This document shows positions 15,802 to 24,433 of a stretch of DNA of 56,762 nucleotides, piece after piece. The notes under the pieces are model-generated. The model saw only the letters and a program-made list of their open reading frames with translations. It did not search any database and was not told the origin of the DNA. The position numbers and the translations under genes were made by a program. Every line of letters begins with the position of its first letter. Position 1 is the stretch's first letter. Source of the DNA: Oscillospiraceae bacterium (lineage in GTDB: Bacteria > Bacillota > Clostridia > Saccharofermentanales > Saccharofermentanaceae). The stretch is taken from positions 1 to 56,762 of the forward strand of contig CADCLV010000009.1 in NCBI GenBank assembly GCA_902802325.1, read 5' to 3'.

Positions 15802-17727
15802 ATGAAAAAGAGCATCAAGCGGATCCTCCGTACTCTCGGAAGTGCCGCAATCATCTTATCTATGCTGCTGAGCTGCGCCTGCAGTACTAAGGAAACCACA
15901 AAAAAGAAGAAAAAGACAACGAAGAAGACCACTACAGAAGAGACAGAAGAAACAGACGAGACAGACGAGCCGACAGATTCTTCCACGGATACTTCTGATT
16001 CTTCCGATCCGACGGATACTACGGATCCGACAACTCCGGTCACCAAGAAATATACCGGCGCCGAAGCAAGTAAGCGTCTTCACGAACTGGATGAAGAGAT
16101 CTTCGTGTACGATAATTCATCTATCCTCAACATGAGTTTTAATCTTTCTGATCCGGAATCCATCGGTATGAGCTGGCCGGAGACCGGTATCGAATGCTGG
16201 TCGGAGGAAGAGGAGAAAGACGCGGCTGAACATAACCGGTATATACTCGAGGCACTTTCGGAGATCGATGAGACTTCACTGGATCTGGAAGATGAAGTCC
16301 TCTGGAAGTCTTTAATGCGGGATTACCAGCTGTCGGTGGATATGGAGGATATGAACTACTACACCAGTTCGATCAACGATCTGACCGGTTCCAACTGCGA
16401 GATCCCGATCGTTTTCGCAACTATGCTCTTTGACTCCGAGGAGGATGTGGAGCGCTACCTCATCTGCCTTAATGACGTAAAACCCTATTTTGAAAGCCTT
16501 TTCGAATATGAAAAGAAACGTGCGGAACTGGGATTTTCCTTGCCGGACGATATTCTTCAGAAAATCGTGGAGTCGCTGGAAGCCGTATATAAGGATCACG
16601 AAGGCAACTTCATGTATACCACTTTCGAGGAAAGACTTTCCGACCTGAATCTGGATGATGCGAAAAAGCAGGAGCTTATTAAGAGAAATAAGGAGATCCT
16701 GGACACCTCTTACTTCCCGGCCTATGAAGAACTGGCGGCCAACATGAAGACACTGTTCGGAACCGCCAAGACTTCCGGAAAGCTCTGCGAGATGGACGGC
16801 GGAAGAGAATTCTACGCGAAATACCTGCAGTACCGTTCCGGCACGAATCTGACGCCGGAGGAGTGCATGCAGCTTCTGCAGAACATGATCTACGAGTACT
16901 ACACGGAAGCAGAAGACATCATGAACAACATGACTCCTGAGCAGCAGCGTCAGATAGGTATTCCCCAGGAATACTCCACAGGTTCATTTGAATCGGATCT
17001 GGAATACTGTAAGGAAGTGTTCCAGTCGGATTTCCCGGATCTGGGCGAGATCCCGTGCCGTGTTTATCACATCCCGGAATCCCTGAAGGATAACTTCTCG
17101 CCGGCGGCCTATATGTCCTGCCCGATAGATGATCCGACGAATAATCTTCTTATGGTAAACGATGCAGGAGACTACGGCGGAGACATGCTGACCACGGTTG
17201 CCCATGAGGCGCTTCCGGGTCATATGTACGAGACGGTTTACCATAACAAAAACATGCACAGTTTCTACGGCAAGGGCGGTACCTCCGCATATAAGGAAGG
17301 CTGGTCCACCTATTCGGAAGACTATATCATGCATTTTACCGATTATGACTGGGAAGTATACCGCGTAAATTACCTGTTCCTGACGAGGATCCTGAATTAT
17401 GTTCTTGAGGCATATATGGATATCGGCGTCCATTATTACGGTTGGGATAAGCAGCAGGCCAAAGACGAGCTTACCAAGCTTTACAATGCTGCTTTTGCCG
17501 ATACGATCGTGGAGTATGCGTATGACCGGGTCCTGGAGATCCCCTGCTACGTCACGCCTTACTGCTTCGGAAACTACTACTGCGCCAAGATCATCAACGA
17601 TGCGGTAGCGAAGTACGGCAACGATTATTCCATGAGTGAGATCCATGCGGCGTACCTGGATATGGGTCCGTCGAATTTCGAGATCCTTCAGGAATATATG
17701 CCGAAGTTTGTGGAAAAACAGCACTGA
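15802..17727 (+). CDS. DUF885 metallopeptidase-like lipoprotein 1
   Basis: 641 residues. A lipoprotein signal ends at Cys (CAC, about residue 31), then a low-complexity Lys/Thr and Asp/Glu/Thr linker to about residue 80. The body is the DUF885 fold with the family motif HEALPGH (468-474) and a downstream EGWSTYSED, which by analogy with related zinc peptidases would hold the metal. The protein should sit outside the membrane and digest peptides, though no DUF885 substrate is assumed here. It is similar in order and motifs to the gene at 17972, so they are diverged duplicates. Confidence 0.9.
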   Translation: MKKSIKRILRTLGSAAIILSMLLSCACSTKETTKKKKKTTKKTTTEETEETDETDEPTDSSTDTSDSSDPTDTTDPTTPVTKKYTGAEASKRLHELDEEIFVYDNSSILNMSFNLSDPESIGMSWPETGIECWSEEEEKDAAEHNRYILEALSEIDETSLDLEDEVLWKSLMRDYQLSVDMEDMNYYTSSINDLTGSNCEIPIVFATMLFDSEEDVERYLICLNDVKPYFESLFEYEKKRAELGFSLPDDILQKIVESLEAVYKDHEGNFMYTTFEERLSDLNLDDAKKQELIKRNKEILDTSYFPAYEELAANMKTLFGTAKTSGKLCEMDGGREFYAKYLQYRSGTNLTPEECMQLLQNMIYEYYTEAEDIMNNMTPEQQRQIGIPQEYSTGSFESDLEYCKEVFQSDFPDLGEIPCRVYHIPESLKDNFSPAAYMSCPIDDPTNNLLMVNDAGDYGGDMLTTVAHEALPGHMYETVYHNKNMHSFYGKGGTSAYKEGWSTYSEDYIMHFTDYDWEVYRVNYLFLTRILNYVLEAYMDIGVHYYGWDKQQAKDELTKLYNAAFADTIVEYAYDRVLEIPCYVTPYCFGNYYCAKIINDAVAKYGNDYSMSEIHAAYLDMGPSNFEILQEYMPKFVEKQH

Positions 17728-17751
17728 TGGTTTTTCGGACATCATGTCGTT

Positions 17752-17757
17752 TATAAT
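17752..17757 (+). promoter_or_regulatory. Possible -10 for the small Cys-rich gene
   Basis: A perfect TATAAT lies 17 nt before the ATG at 17774, with no good -35; the resulting leader would be very short. It may be fortuitous. Confidence 0.3.
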
Positions 17758-17773
17758 GTAGGAGGTACGGCAA

Positions 17774-17944
17774 ATGCACTGGATAACGGAGAATCTGGGT
17801 ACGATCATTGTTTCCGGGGTCCTTCTTCTTGTGGTTGGCCTGATCCTATGGAAAATGCACCGTGACAGAAAATCCGGCAAAGGGGGCTGCGGCTGTGGCT
17901 GCAGCACATGCTCAATGAGGGACGGATGCGGAAAAAACAAGTAA
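17774..17944 (+). CDS. FeoB-associated-type Cys-rich membrane protein
   Basis: 56 residues. One membrane span (about 9-27) is followed by a basic stretch and a cysteine cluster GCGCGCSTCSMRDGC. This layout is that of the small FeoB-associated Cys-rich proteins, which normally lie next to ferrous iron transporter genes and are thought to help iron uptake or cluster handling. GGAGGT stands 7 nt before the ATG. There is no feoA or feoB in the window; instead it sits between two DUF885 genes, 46 bp after one and 27 bp before the other. Confidence 0.85.
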   Translation: MHWITENLGTIIVSGVLLLVVGLILWKMHRDRKSGKGGCGCGCSTCSMRDGCGKNK

Positions 17945-17971
17945 GCGGAATAACAAGTAGAAGGAAACGAA

Positions 17972-19813
17972 ATGCTCATTAAGAAAAAGAGAGTACAGAT
18001 ACTGGGGATGCTTTTGCTGGCGGGGATCCTGTCCGCGCCGCTTTCGGCATGCTCCAGGACTATGGACCCGAAAAGTATTGCCAAACCACCGGTTGCCACG
18101 ACCAACGAACGGGGACAGAAGGACCCGGATAAGGTAGACTGGGGCGCACTGGAAACAGAACCGGAGGAACTGACGGAGGCGGCCAAGACCCTTCGGGATC
18201 TCGACATGGGATATTTTGTCGGTGCTCCCGATATCTTAAATGCCTACTACATGTTCGACAATCCCCAGAAGTACTACTCGGACTGGCCGACGGTGGGACT
18301 TCATTTCCCGACGGATGAAGAATATAACAGCAGCCCGGCTGCCTATAAAGATATCATTTCCCTGATCGAAGGCCTGGATCAGAGCCAGCTGGATGAATCC
18401 CAGATCCGGGAAGTCAAGGACATGCTCTTCGATTTCACGGCATACGAGAAGCTTTATGAGAACTGGATCTATGCGCCGCAGCTCAACCCGATGGGCGGAA
18501 AGCAGATGACCTATCCGCTTCTGACTTCGCTTATTCAGTTTCAGAGCAAGGCGGACGTGGAGCGCTATTTTCTGATCTTAGGAGATTACTATACTTTCTT
18601 CAGCCGCGCGGTGGAAGTGGAGAAGATGAGAAGCGAAAAGGGGATCGGCTGGAATGACGAGAACCTGGACCGCATTATTGCAGACTGCCAGCGCATGCAG
18701 GAAAACAGGGATACCCACTTTCTGAAGACTACATTTGAAAGCCGCCTGGGCGCGCTTCATCTGTCGGATCAGGAAACGGCGGACTACATGAAAAAGAACC
18801 AGGAACTTCTGGACACAGTGTATTTCCCGACGATGGAAATGCTGATTGAAAAGCTTCAGGAGCTGAAAGGCCTTTGCAACGACGAGCCGTATCTGGCGGA
18901 GACGGTGGAAGGAAAGGCCTACTATGAGGCGCTCTTTGCATTCCGCTCCGGTGTGAGCTATACGGTGGATGAGTGCAAAGACATGCTGCAGGCCGAGATC
19001 GACCGCATCTACGAGGAATATGAGCCCAGATGGAGAAGCAGCGGCAGTTACTTTGCTTTCGGAAACTTAAGCTTCGAGGAAGCCTGTGAATGGTGCCAGC
19101 GCTTTATGCAGGATCATTTCCCGCAGATCCAGTCCAATTCCGTATCCATTTACGAGATCCCTTCGGAGTTTTCCGACTCCATCCAGCCGGCCCGGTACTA
19201 TACGTCGCCGATCGATAATGTGACCAAGCATTCCGTGTGGATCAACAAGGGTCTGGTGGATAATCCGGAATACGATATGTTTACGCTGGTCGCCCACGAA
19301 ATGTATCCGGGCCATCTTTTCCAGCATCAGTATCAGGCGGAGATCCTGAATAACAAGTATCAGGTCTTTGCCACCGGCATGCCTTACGCCGAGGGCTGGG
19401 CCCAGTACGCGGAACGGCTCATGATCCGCTACGCGCCGTTTGATCAGGTGCAGGCGGACAATGCATGGACCGCTTCGATCCTTTACTCTTCCTACATCGC
19501 CGCGAGACTTTCGATCGGCGTGGAATATGAAGGATGGGATTATGACCGCTGTCTGACTTATCTGGAAAAATACGGACAGGACAAAGAAGTGCTGGATCAG
19601 TACTGGAAGAACCTGACTGCCACCCAATGTTACGGCGTGGAATATGCATTCGGATTCTATTTTACGGATAAGATCCTGCAAAATGCGGTCAAAGAACTGG
19701 ACGGCATATGCACTGAAGATGAAGTGATCGAGGCCTATCTGGCGCTCGGCTGCGCTCCGTTCGAGGTTCTGGAAGAAGATATGGAGGCCTTTATCCGCTC
19801 CAAAAAGGGCTGA
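17972..19813 (+). CDS. DUF885 metallopeptidase-like lipoprotein 2
   Basis: 613 residues. Signal peptide with lipobox LSAC (Cys at about 27). The DUF885 motif is HEMYPGH (442-448), followed by EGWAQYAE. It lacks the acidic linker of its neighbour but aligns over the full catalytic region, including the paired tryptophans and the RSG motif in the middle. Likely an extracytoplasmic zinc peptidase, cotranscribed with the small Cys-rich gene. The two paralogues may differ in substrate. Confidence 0.9.
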   Translation: MLIKKKRVQILGMLLLAGILSAPLSACSRTMDPKSIAKPPVATTNERGQKDPDKVDWGALETEPEELTEAAKTLRDLDMGYFVGAPDILNAYYMFDNPQKYYSDWPTVGLHFPTDEEYNSSPAAYKDIISLIEGLDQSQLDESQIREVKDMLFDFTAYEKLYENWIYAPQLNPMGGKQMTYPLLTSLIQFQSKADVERYFLILGDYYTFFSRAVEVEKMRSEKGIGWNDENLDRIIADCQRMQENRDTHFLKTTFESRLGALHLSDQETADYMKKNQELLDTVYFPTMEMLIEKLQELKGLCNDEPYLAETVEGKAYYEALFAFRSGVSYTVDECKDMLQAEIDRIYEEYEPRWRSSGSYFAFGNLSFEEACEWCQRFMQDHFPQIQSNSVSIYEIPSEFSDSIQPARYYTSPIDNVTKHSVWINKGLVDNPEYDMFTLVAHEMYPGHLFQHQYQAEILNNKYQVFATGMPYAEGWAQYAERLMIRYAPFDQVQADNAWTASILYSSYIAARLSIGVEYEGWDYDRCLTYLEKYGQDKEVLDQYWKNLTATQCYGVEYAFGFYFTDKILQNAVKELDGICTEDEVIEAYLALGCAPFEVLEEDMEAFIRSKKG

Positions 19814-19876
19814 CTTCAAAATGTTATGAAAATGTAGCAAAAAGTCTTGCGCAAATACTTGTTTGAAAAGACATTA

Positions 19877-19885
19877 TGATATAAT
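19877..19885 (+). promoter_or_regulatory. Extended -10 promoter of the PP2C-like/LysM gene
   Basis: TGA-TATAAT with the hexamer at 19880-19885 and a TTGTTT upstream at a short spacing. GGAGG and the ATG follow after about 35-45 nt. Confidence 0.55.
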
Positions 19886-19932
19886 TAACAGGAAGAAGTG
19901 GGAAATTCCCCAATTTTTGGAGGCATTCATAT

Positions 19933-22900
19933 ATGGCAAAGCAGACTCGTCTTGCGACGACGTTGACCGCAAGATACTTTCCGACATCCGAACTGACCGA
20001 TGCATTTTACATGGATGGACGCGTCACCAGTAAGACGACCGCCCGCTCGGCAGATCTGACCAACGATAAAGAAGACAGAGGTTTTTTCTTCTCCGTTTTT
20101 TCTCATCAGACGATCGCAGATCAGGATCCCAATGCTTTACCGCCTTATGAGCCTGTACTCCGCCGTTTAGGCACAGAATTAAAATCCGGCCGGCGCTCTC
20201 TCGATGATCAGATCGGCGAGATGGTGAATACGGCCGTTTCCATTACCGGCAGAATGAAGATCCAGTCCGATGCCAGCCGTGCTCCGTTCTTTGCGGGTGT
20301 GATGGTCAAGGATGCGGAAGCTTTCGCCATCACCATGGGCAAGGGCCTGGCTTTCCTGTATCGTGACGATACTCTCTATCCGATGACTGCCACCGATATC
20401 CGTATCGATGCCATTAATACCGCCCGCCAGAAGGTGGACAATTTCTATAATTTCTGCGCGACCAAGACCGCTCCGGCGCTCTGCTCCAATATCGCCCAGC
20501 TGAAACTGGACGACTGCATCATCCTCTGTAACCGTGAGGTCTACGAGGCGCTGGGCCAGCAGGAACTCCTGCGCATCCTCTACGATGCCGAGGACCAGAG
20601 CGATGCGGCAAGTGTCGTCATTACCGAGGCTGCAGCCAAGCTTCCGGGCGTGCCGTTGCAGTTCATGATCTCTTTTGTTGAAGATATTACATCCAGTGAC
20701 CGTGGCGGTTTCTTCGGATTCGGAAGAAAGAAGAAGAAAGCCGTCGAGGAAGATGCGGATGATTATAATGTGGCACCGCCTGTTCCGCTGGAATCTCCTG
20801 AGACTCCTTCGGCACCGGCACCAAAGGACGCGATGCTTTTCGGCGATGCAGAACCGGAAAAGGAAACGGCTCCTGCTGTGTCTCCAATGGGAGAGACAGG
20901 TGAGGTTCCGGACCTTTCGAGCACTCCGGTCAACGGCGATACTTCCATCGTACCGATCCCGGCCGGTACGGCTGCCGATGCTATTGCTTCTATGACAGGT
21001 GCGGCTACCGCTTCTACCGCGGCCACTGCTTCCTCTGTGGAAGAAGCGATTGCGACTCCGATCCCGGAGCCGCCGCTTGCTTTCGGTGACCTTTCGGAGC
21101 TGATGGGCGAGACCAAGAAGCCGGAAGTCAAGGAAGAGGCGAAAGTGGAAGACGATCTGGGGAAGACCAAGGTCGTTCCTTTCGTAAATACATTCGATAA
21201 GGCCGCAGATGCACTGGATAAGCAGCTGGCAGAGAACGAAAAGAAAGATATCGAAGATAAGAAGGCTCTGGAGAATACTGCCGAGAATGCGATCGATAAG
21301 ATCCTCGAGGCGATCCCGGAAGAGACACCGGCGGTTCCGGTGGTACCGGAAGCCCGTGAAGTCATCCCACAAGCTCCGGCGGCGCCTTCCGACGAGCCCT
21401 TCGTGGCAGTAAAGAATGCAGATAATCCCTTCTTCAAGGCAGCGCAGAAAGCGCAGGCAGAAGAAGCCGGTACCGCTGCTTCCAATCTCTCCTTTGAGAT
21501 CGGCGGCGAGGATGATAAGCCCCAGGATGCCAATGCACCGCTGTTTATCGGCGATGAGGCTTTCGGAGGCGTAACTGTACCGAATAATACAAATACGGAG
21601 AACCAGGCAGGAACTGAGCAGTCTACCGATGAAGGCAAGACGGATTCGGCGGCTGCTGCGGAAACAGACGAGGATGCCCCGCTTGTTTTCGAGGCGGATG
21701 ATGAGGGAGACAAGCCTATGAATGACGAACCTGAGTATTCCAACGATCCAAAAGAGTTCGATGAGACACCGCTGTTCTTCGGTGATGCGGAATCCGCTTC
21801 CGAGGAGCATTACGAACCGGCCGGTGAGCAGTCTGTCGAAAGTGAAGAAACTCCTTCCTCGGCAGATGAGTTCGTGATCCCGTTTGCATCCAACGATGCG
21901 CCGAGCACAGCTTCCGCCACCGCGAACGATATCCCGGAGATGCCGCTTTACGAGGCACCGTCCTACACTCCGCCGACGTATCCGACCAACAGTGACACTC
22001 CGGTAGGATACGAGGATACAGGCGTTTATGCCCGTGGTTCCTATACCGTAGATGAAGACGAGAGCACACCGGTTTCTCCCTATGTTGCGCCGGCCGCAAC
22101 ACCGGTTTCCCCGTTTGTAAATGAGGCTCCTTCAGCAGAAGTACCTGAGGTTTCGCAGTTCGTCAGTGCTCCGGCACCAAGTTCCCCGTTCGTGGCGGAA
22201 AGCGGCGATACTTCGTCCTTCGTATCCGATGCTGCAGCTGATGTAAGCGCGGCAGCAGCCGGAGATATTTCTTCTGAAAATGCAGCTGCGGACATTTCTT
22301 CGCAGTATAACCTGAACAACCCGCCGCCGGCTGTCGCTGATCTCTTCGATGTGGATCCGAATGACAGCATGGCGGTAACATCCCAGGCCACCCAGGCTGC
22401 CGTTTCTGCGGCTGAGCCTTCTGCGGTTCCGCCGTACATGGCCCAGTCCGGTGCCGTACGTCCGGGTTCTGTTCCGGGTGTGCCGAAGCGTTCCCCGCAG
22501 GGATATAACCAGCGTCCGGGCAACCGTCCGAACACGCAGCCTGCCAAGCGCCGTGTCGATGCCATCGACGATGGATTTGACGACGATGAGGCACCGGGCA
22601 GCAGCTATCTGCCGTATGTACTGGCAGCGGTTTCCGTGATCTGCCTGATCATCATTATCGTGCTGATCGCCAAGTCCTGCAGTGACGGAAAGAGCAAGAA
22701 GGAGACAGATGCTTCTTCTGATCCGTCCATCACAGCCCTGACAGATGAGACCGGTGAAGTTACCGGAGATGTGAGCGGTGAGGTAAGCGGAGAGACCAGT
22801 ACCGAAACCACACCGGAAACCACACCGGAAGTTACATCCGCAACCGATCCGATCGGTGTCTACACCTTCTCGGATAACAGCGGCTGCCGCACCTGGTGGG

Positions 22901-23052
22901 ATCTGTTCTACCACGTATACGGCATCAAGATCGAGTCTGAGTCTGATTCCCGTGTCACCACGATCCTGACCTACAATGGACTCGATTCTTCCTACACACC
23001 GAAGGCAGGAGATGAGATCAAGCTGCCGCCGGTTTCCATGATCAACGCATAA
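19933..23052 (+). CDS. PP2C-like domain - disordered linker - membrane span - LysM fusion
   Basis: 1039 residues. The first about 265 residues follow the secondary-structure order of PP2C/SpoIIE-type phosphatases (FFFSVFSHQ, AFLYRDDTLYPMT, LKLDDCIILCN, AASVVITEAA), but the metal-binding Asp residues of GDG, GDSR, SDG and DN are absent, so it is probably a pseudophosphatase. A linker of about 600 residues rich in Pro, Ala, Glu and Asp follows, with many short EFVxPF/PLxFGDE-like repeats. A single membrane span lies at about 890-915, then a Thr/Glu-rich stalk and a C-terminal LysM-like domain (about 975-1035, YNGLDSSYTPKAGDEIKLPP). The topology is in-to-out: a cytoplasmic sensor joined to a wall-binding module. 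Confidence 0.85.
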   Translation: MAKQTRLATTLTARYFPTSELTDAFYMDGRVTSKTTARSADLTNDKEDRGFFFSVFSHQTIADQDPNALPPYEPVLRRLGTELKSGRRSLDDQIGEMVNTAVSITGRMKIQSDASRAPFFAGVMVKDAEAFAITMGKGLAFLYRDDTLYPMTATDIRIDAINTARQKVDNFYNFCATKTAPALCSNIAQLKLDDCIILCNREVYEALGQQELLRILYDAEDQSDAASVVITEAAAKLPGVPLQFMISFVEDITSSDRGGFFGFGRKKKKAVEEDADDYNVAPPVPLESPETPSAPAPKDAMLFGDAEPEKETAPAVSPMGETGEVPDLSSTPVNGDTSIVPIPAGTAADAIASMTGAATASTAATASSVEEAIATPIPEPPLAFGDLSELMGETKKPEVKEEAKVEDDLGKTKVVPFVNTFDKAADALDKQLAENEKKDIEDKKALENTAENAIDKILEAIPEETPAVPVVPEAREVIPQAPAAPSDEPFVAVKNADNPFFKAAQKAQAEEAGTAASNLSFEIGGEDDKPQDANAPLFIGDEAFGGVTVPNNTNTENQAGTEQSTDEGKTDSAAAAETDEDAPLVFEADDEGDKPMNDEPEYSNDPKEFDETPLFFGDAESASEEHYEPAGEQSVESEETPSSADEFVIPFASNDAPSTASATANDIPEMPLYEAPSYTPPTYPTNSDTPVGYEDTGVYARGSYTVDEDESTPVSPYVAPAATPVSPFVNEAPSAEVPEVSQFVSAPAPSSPFVAESGDTSSFVSDAAADVSAAAAGDISSENAAADISSQYNLNNPPPAVADLFDVDPNDSMAVTSQATQAAVSAAEPSAVPPYMAQSGAVRPGSVPGVPKRSPQGYNQRPGNRPNTQPAKRRVDAIDDGFDDDEAPGSSYLPYVLAAVSVICLIIIIVLIAKSCSDGKSKKETDASSDPSITALTDETGEVTGDVSGEVSGETSTETTPETTPEVTSATDPIGVYTFSDNSGCRTWWDLFYHVYGIKIESESDSRVTTILTYNGLDSSYTPKAGDEIKLPPVSMINA

Positions 23053-23089
23053 CAGCTTACGCGAAAAGCGTCAGATAATTGTTTCCGAA

Positions 23090-23135
23090 GAAGGAGCCGC
23101 CCCGGAGAAGATCCCGGGCGGCTTCATTCTTTTTC
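23090..23135 (+). terminator. Rho-independent terminator after the PP2C-like gene
   Basis: GCCGCCC (23096-23102) pairs with GGGCGGC (23116-23122); a T-rich tail follows. Confidence 0.85.
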
Positions 23136-23317
23136 ATAGAATAAAAATCATTTGCCCCGGGTGTATGTCAGGTTGTCAGCAAAGCAGGATAGAAAAAGGC
23201 TTTTTTTGATAAATTGCCGAATTTACATATCGCTATGTTTTTCTACTAGCAAAAATGGAGATTTGGCACTACAATAGTACGGTATGTAATTATAACTATT
23301 ACTTGGAGGAGTTTATC

Positions 23318-24412
23318 ATGAGTACGCACAAAAAGCTTTTCATTCCGGGTCCGGTTGAAGTCCGCAAGGAAGTTCTGGAAAAGATGGCTACGCCGATGAT
23401 CGGCCACCGTACCAAAGATGCATCCGCTCTGCAGAAGGATATTTCCGAAAAACTGCAGAAGGTCATGGGTACGAAGAACACCATTGTCCTTTCCACCTCT
23501 TCAGGCAGCGGTCTGATGGAAGGCGCCGTACGATGTTTCACTGCAAAAAAGGCAGCGATCTTCTCCATCGGAGCATTTGGTGAGCGCTGGTATAAAATGG
23601 CGACCTCTAACGGTGTTCCGGCAGATATTTTCCGTTCCGAACTGGGTAGGATCACCACACCTGAAATGGTGGACGAAGCACTCTCCACAGGCGAGTATGA
23701 CATGATCACCATCACCCACAACGAGACTTCCACAGGTATCCATAACCCTGTCGGCGAGATCTCCAAGGTCTTAAAGGCAAAGTATCCGGATGTGATCCTT
23801 TGCGTGGATACCGTAAGTTCCATGGGCGGTGACTTCATTCCGGTAGATGAGTGGGGCATCGATGTCTGCATCACATCCACACAGAAGTGCCTGGGTCTGC
23901 CTCCGGGAATGTCTATCGCTTCGGTTTCCGACCGTGCGATCGAGAAGGCCAAGACCATCCCGAACAGAGGTCTGTATTTCGACTATGTGGAGCTGGTAAA
24001 GTTCGTTGACGAGAAGCCGTTCCAGTATCCGTCCACTCCCTCCGAGTCCCACATGTTTGCGCTGGATTACCAGCTGGACTGCATCCTCGAAGAAGGCGTG
24101 GAGAACCGCTATAAGAGACATTGCGAAATGGCTGAGCTGGTCCGTGACTGGGCAAGAAAGAATGCAGAGCTCTACTCCGATCCGGATCACCTGTCCGTGA
24201 CCGTAACCTGCATCAAGAACACACTGGGTATTCCGTTTTCTGAGATCAACAAGAAGATGGGCGAGAGAGGATATCTCCTGTCCGGCGGATACGGTGCTCT
24301 CAAGGAGACCACATTCCGTATCGCGCATATGGCGGATACCACTATCGATGAGATCAAAGAAATGCTGAAAAATCTCGACGAAGTCGTTGCCGAGCTGAAG
24401 GCGAACGCATAA
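23318..24412 (+). CDS. Class V aminotransferase (probable phosphoserine aminotransferase)
   Basis: 364 residues. PLP-dependent enzyme of the alanine-glyoxylate/serine-pyruvate type: N-terminal FIPGPVEV, the aspartate of CVDTVSSMGG that holds the PLP ring, and the Schiff-base Lys190 in TSTQKCLGLPPG. Because it is directly followed by serA in one operon, it most likely converts 3-phosphohydroxypyruvate to phosphoserine, as in organisms that use this alternative family instead of classical SerC. Start at 23318 has TTGGAGGAG upstream; a longer reading to 23255 lacks a site. A TACAAT at 23270-23275 may be the -10. Confidence 0.92.
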   Translation: MSTHKKLFIPGPVEVRKEVLEKMATPMIGHRTKDASALQKDISEKLQKVMGTKNTIVLSTSSGSGLMEGAVRCFTAKKAAIFSIGAFGERWYKMATSNGVPADIFRSELGRITTPEMVDEALSTGEYDMITITHNETSTGIHNPVGEISKVLKAKYPDVILCVDTVSSMGGDFIPVDEWGIDVCITSTQKCLGLPPGMSIASVSDRAIEKAKTIPNRGLYFDYVELVKFVDEKPFQYPSTPSESHMFALDYQLDCILEEGVENRYKRHCEMAELVRDWARKNAELYSDPDHLSVTVTCIKNTLGIPFSEINKKMGERGYLLSGGYGALKETTFRIAHMADTTIDEIKEMLKNLDEVVAELKANA

Positions 24413-24433
24413 GAATAAGGGAGGAACACGAAC

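Noticed and set aside
23053..23317. Riboswitch or attenuator ahead of the serine operon
   Set aside because: The only stable structure is the terminator of the upstream gene; no known aptamer core is visible and a -10-like TACAAT lies after it.
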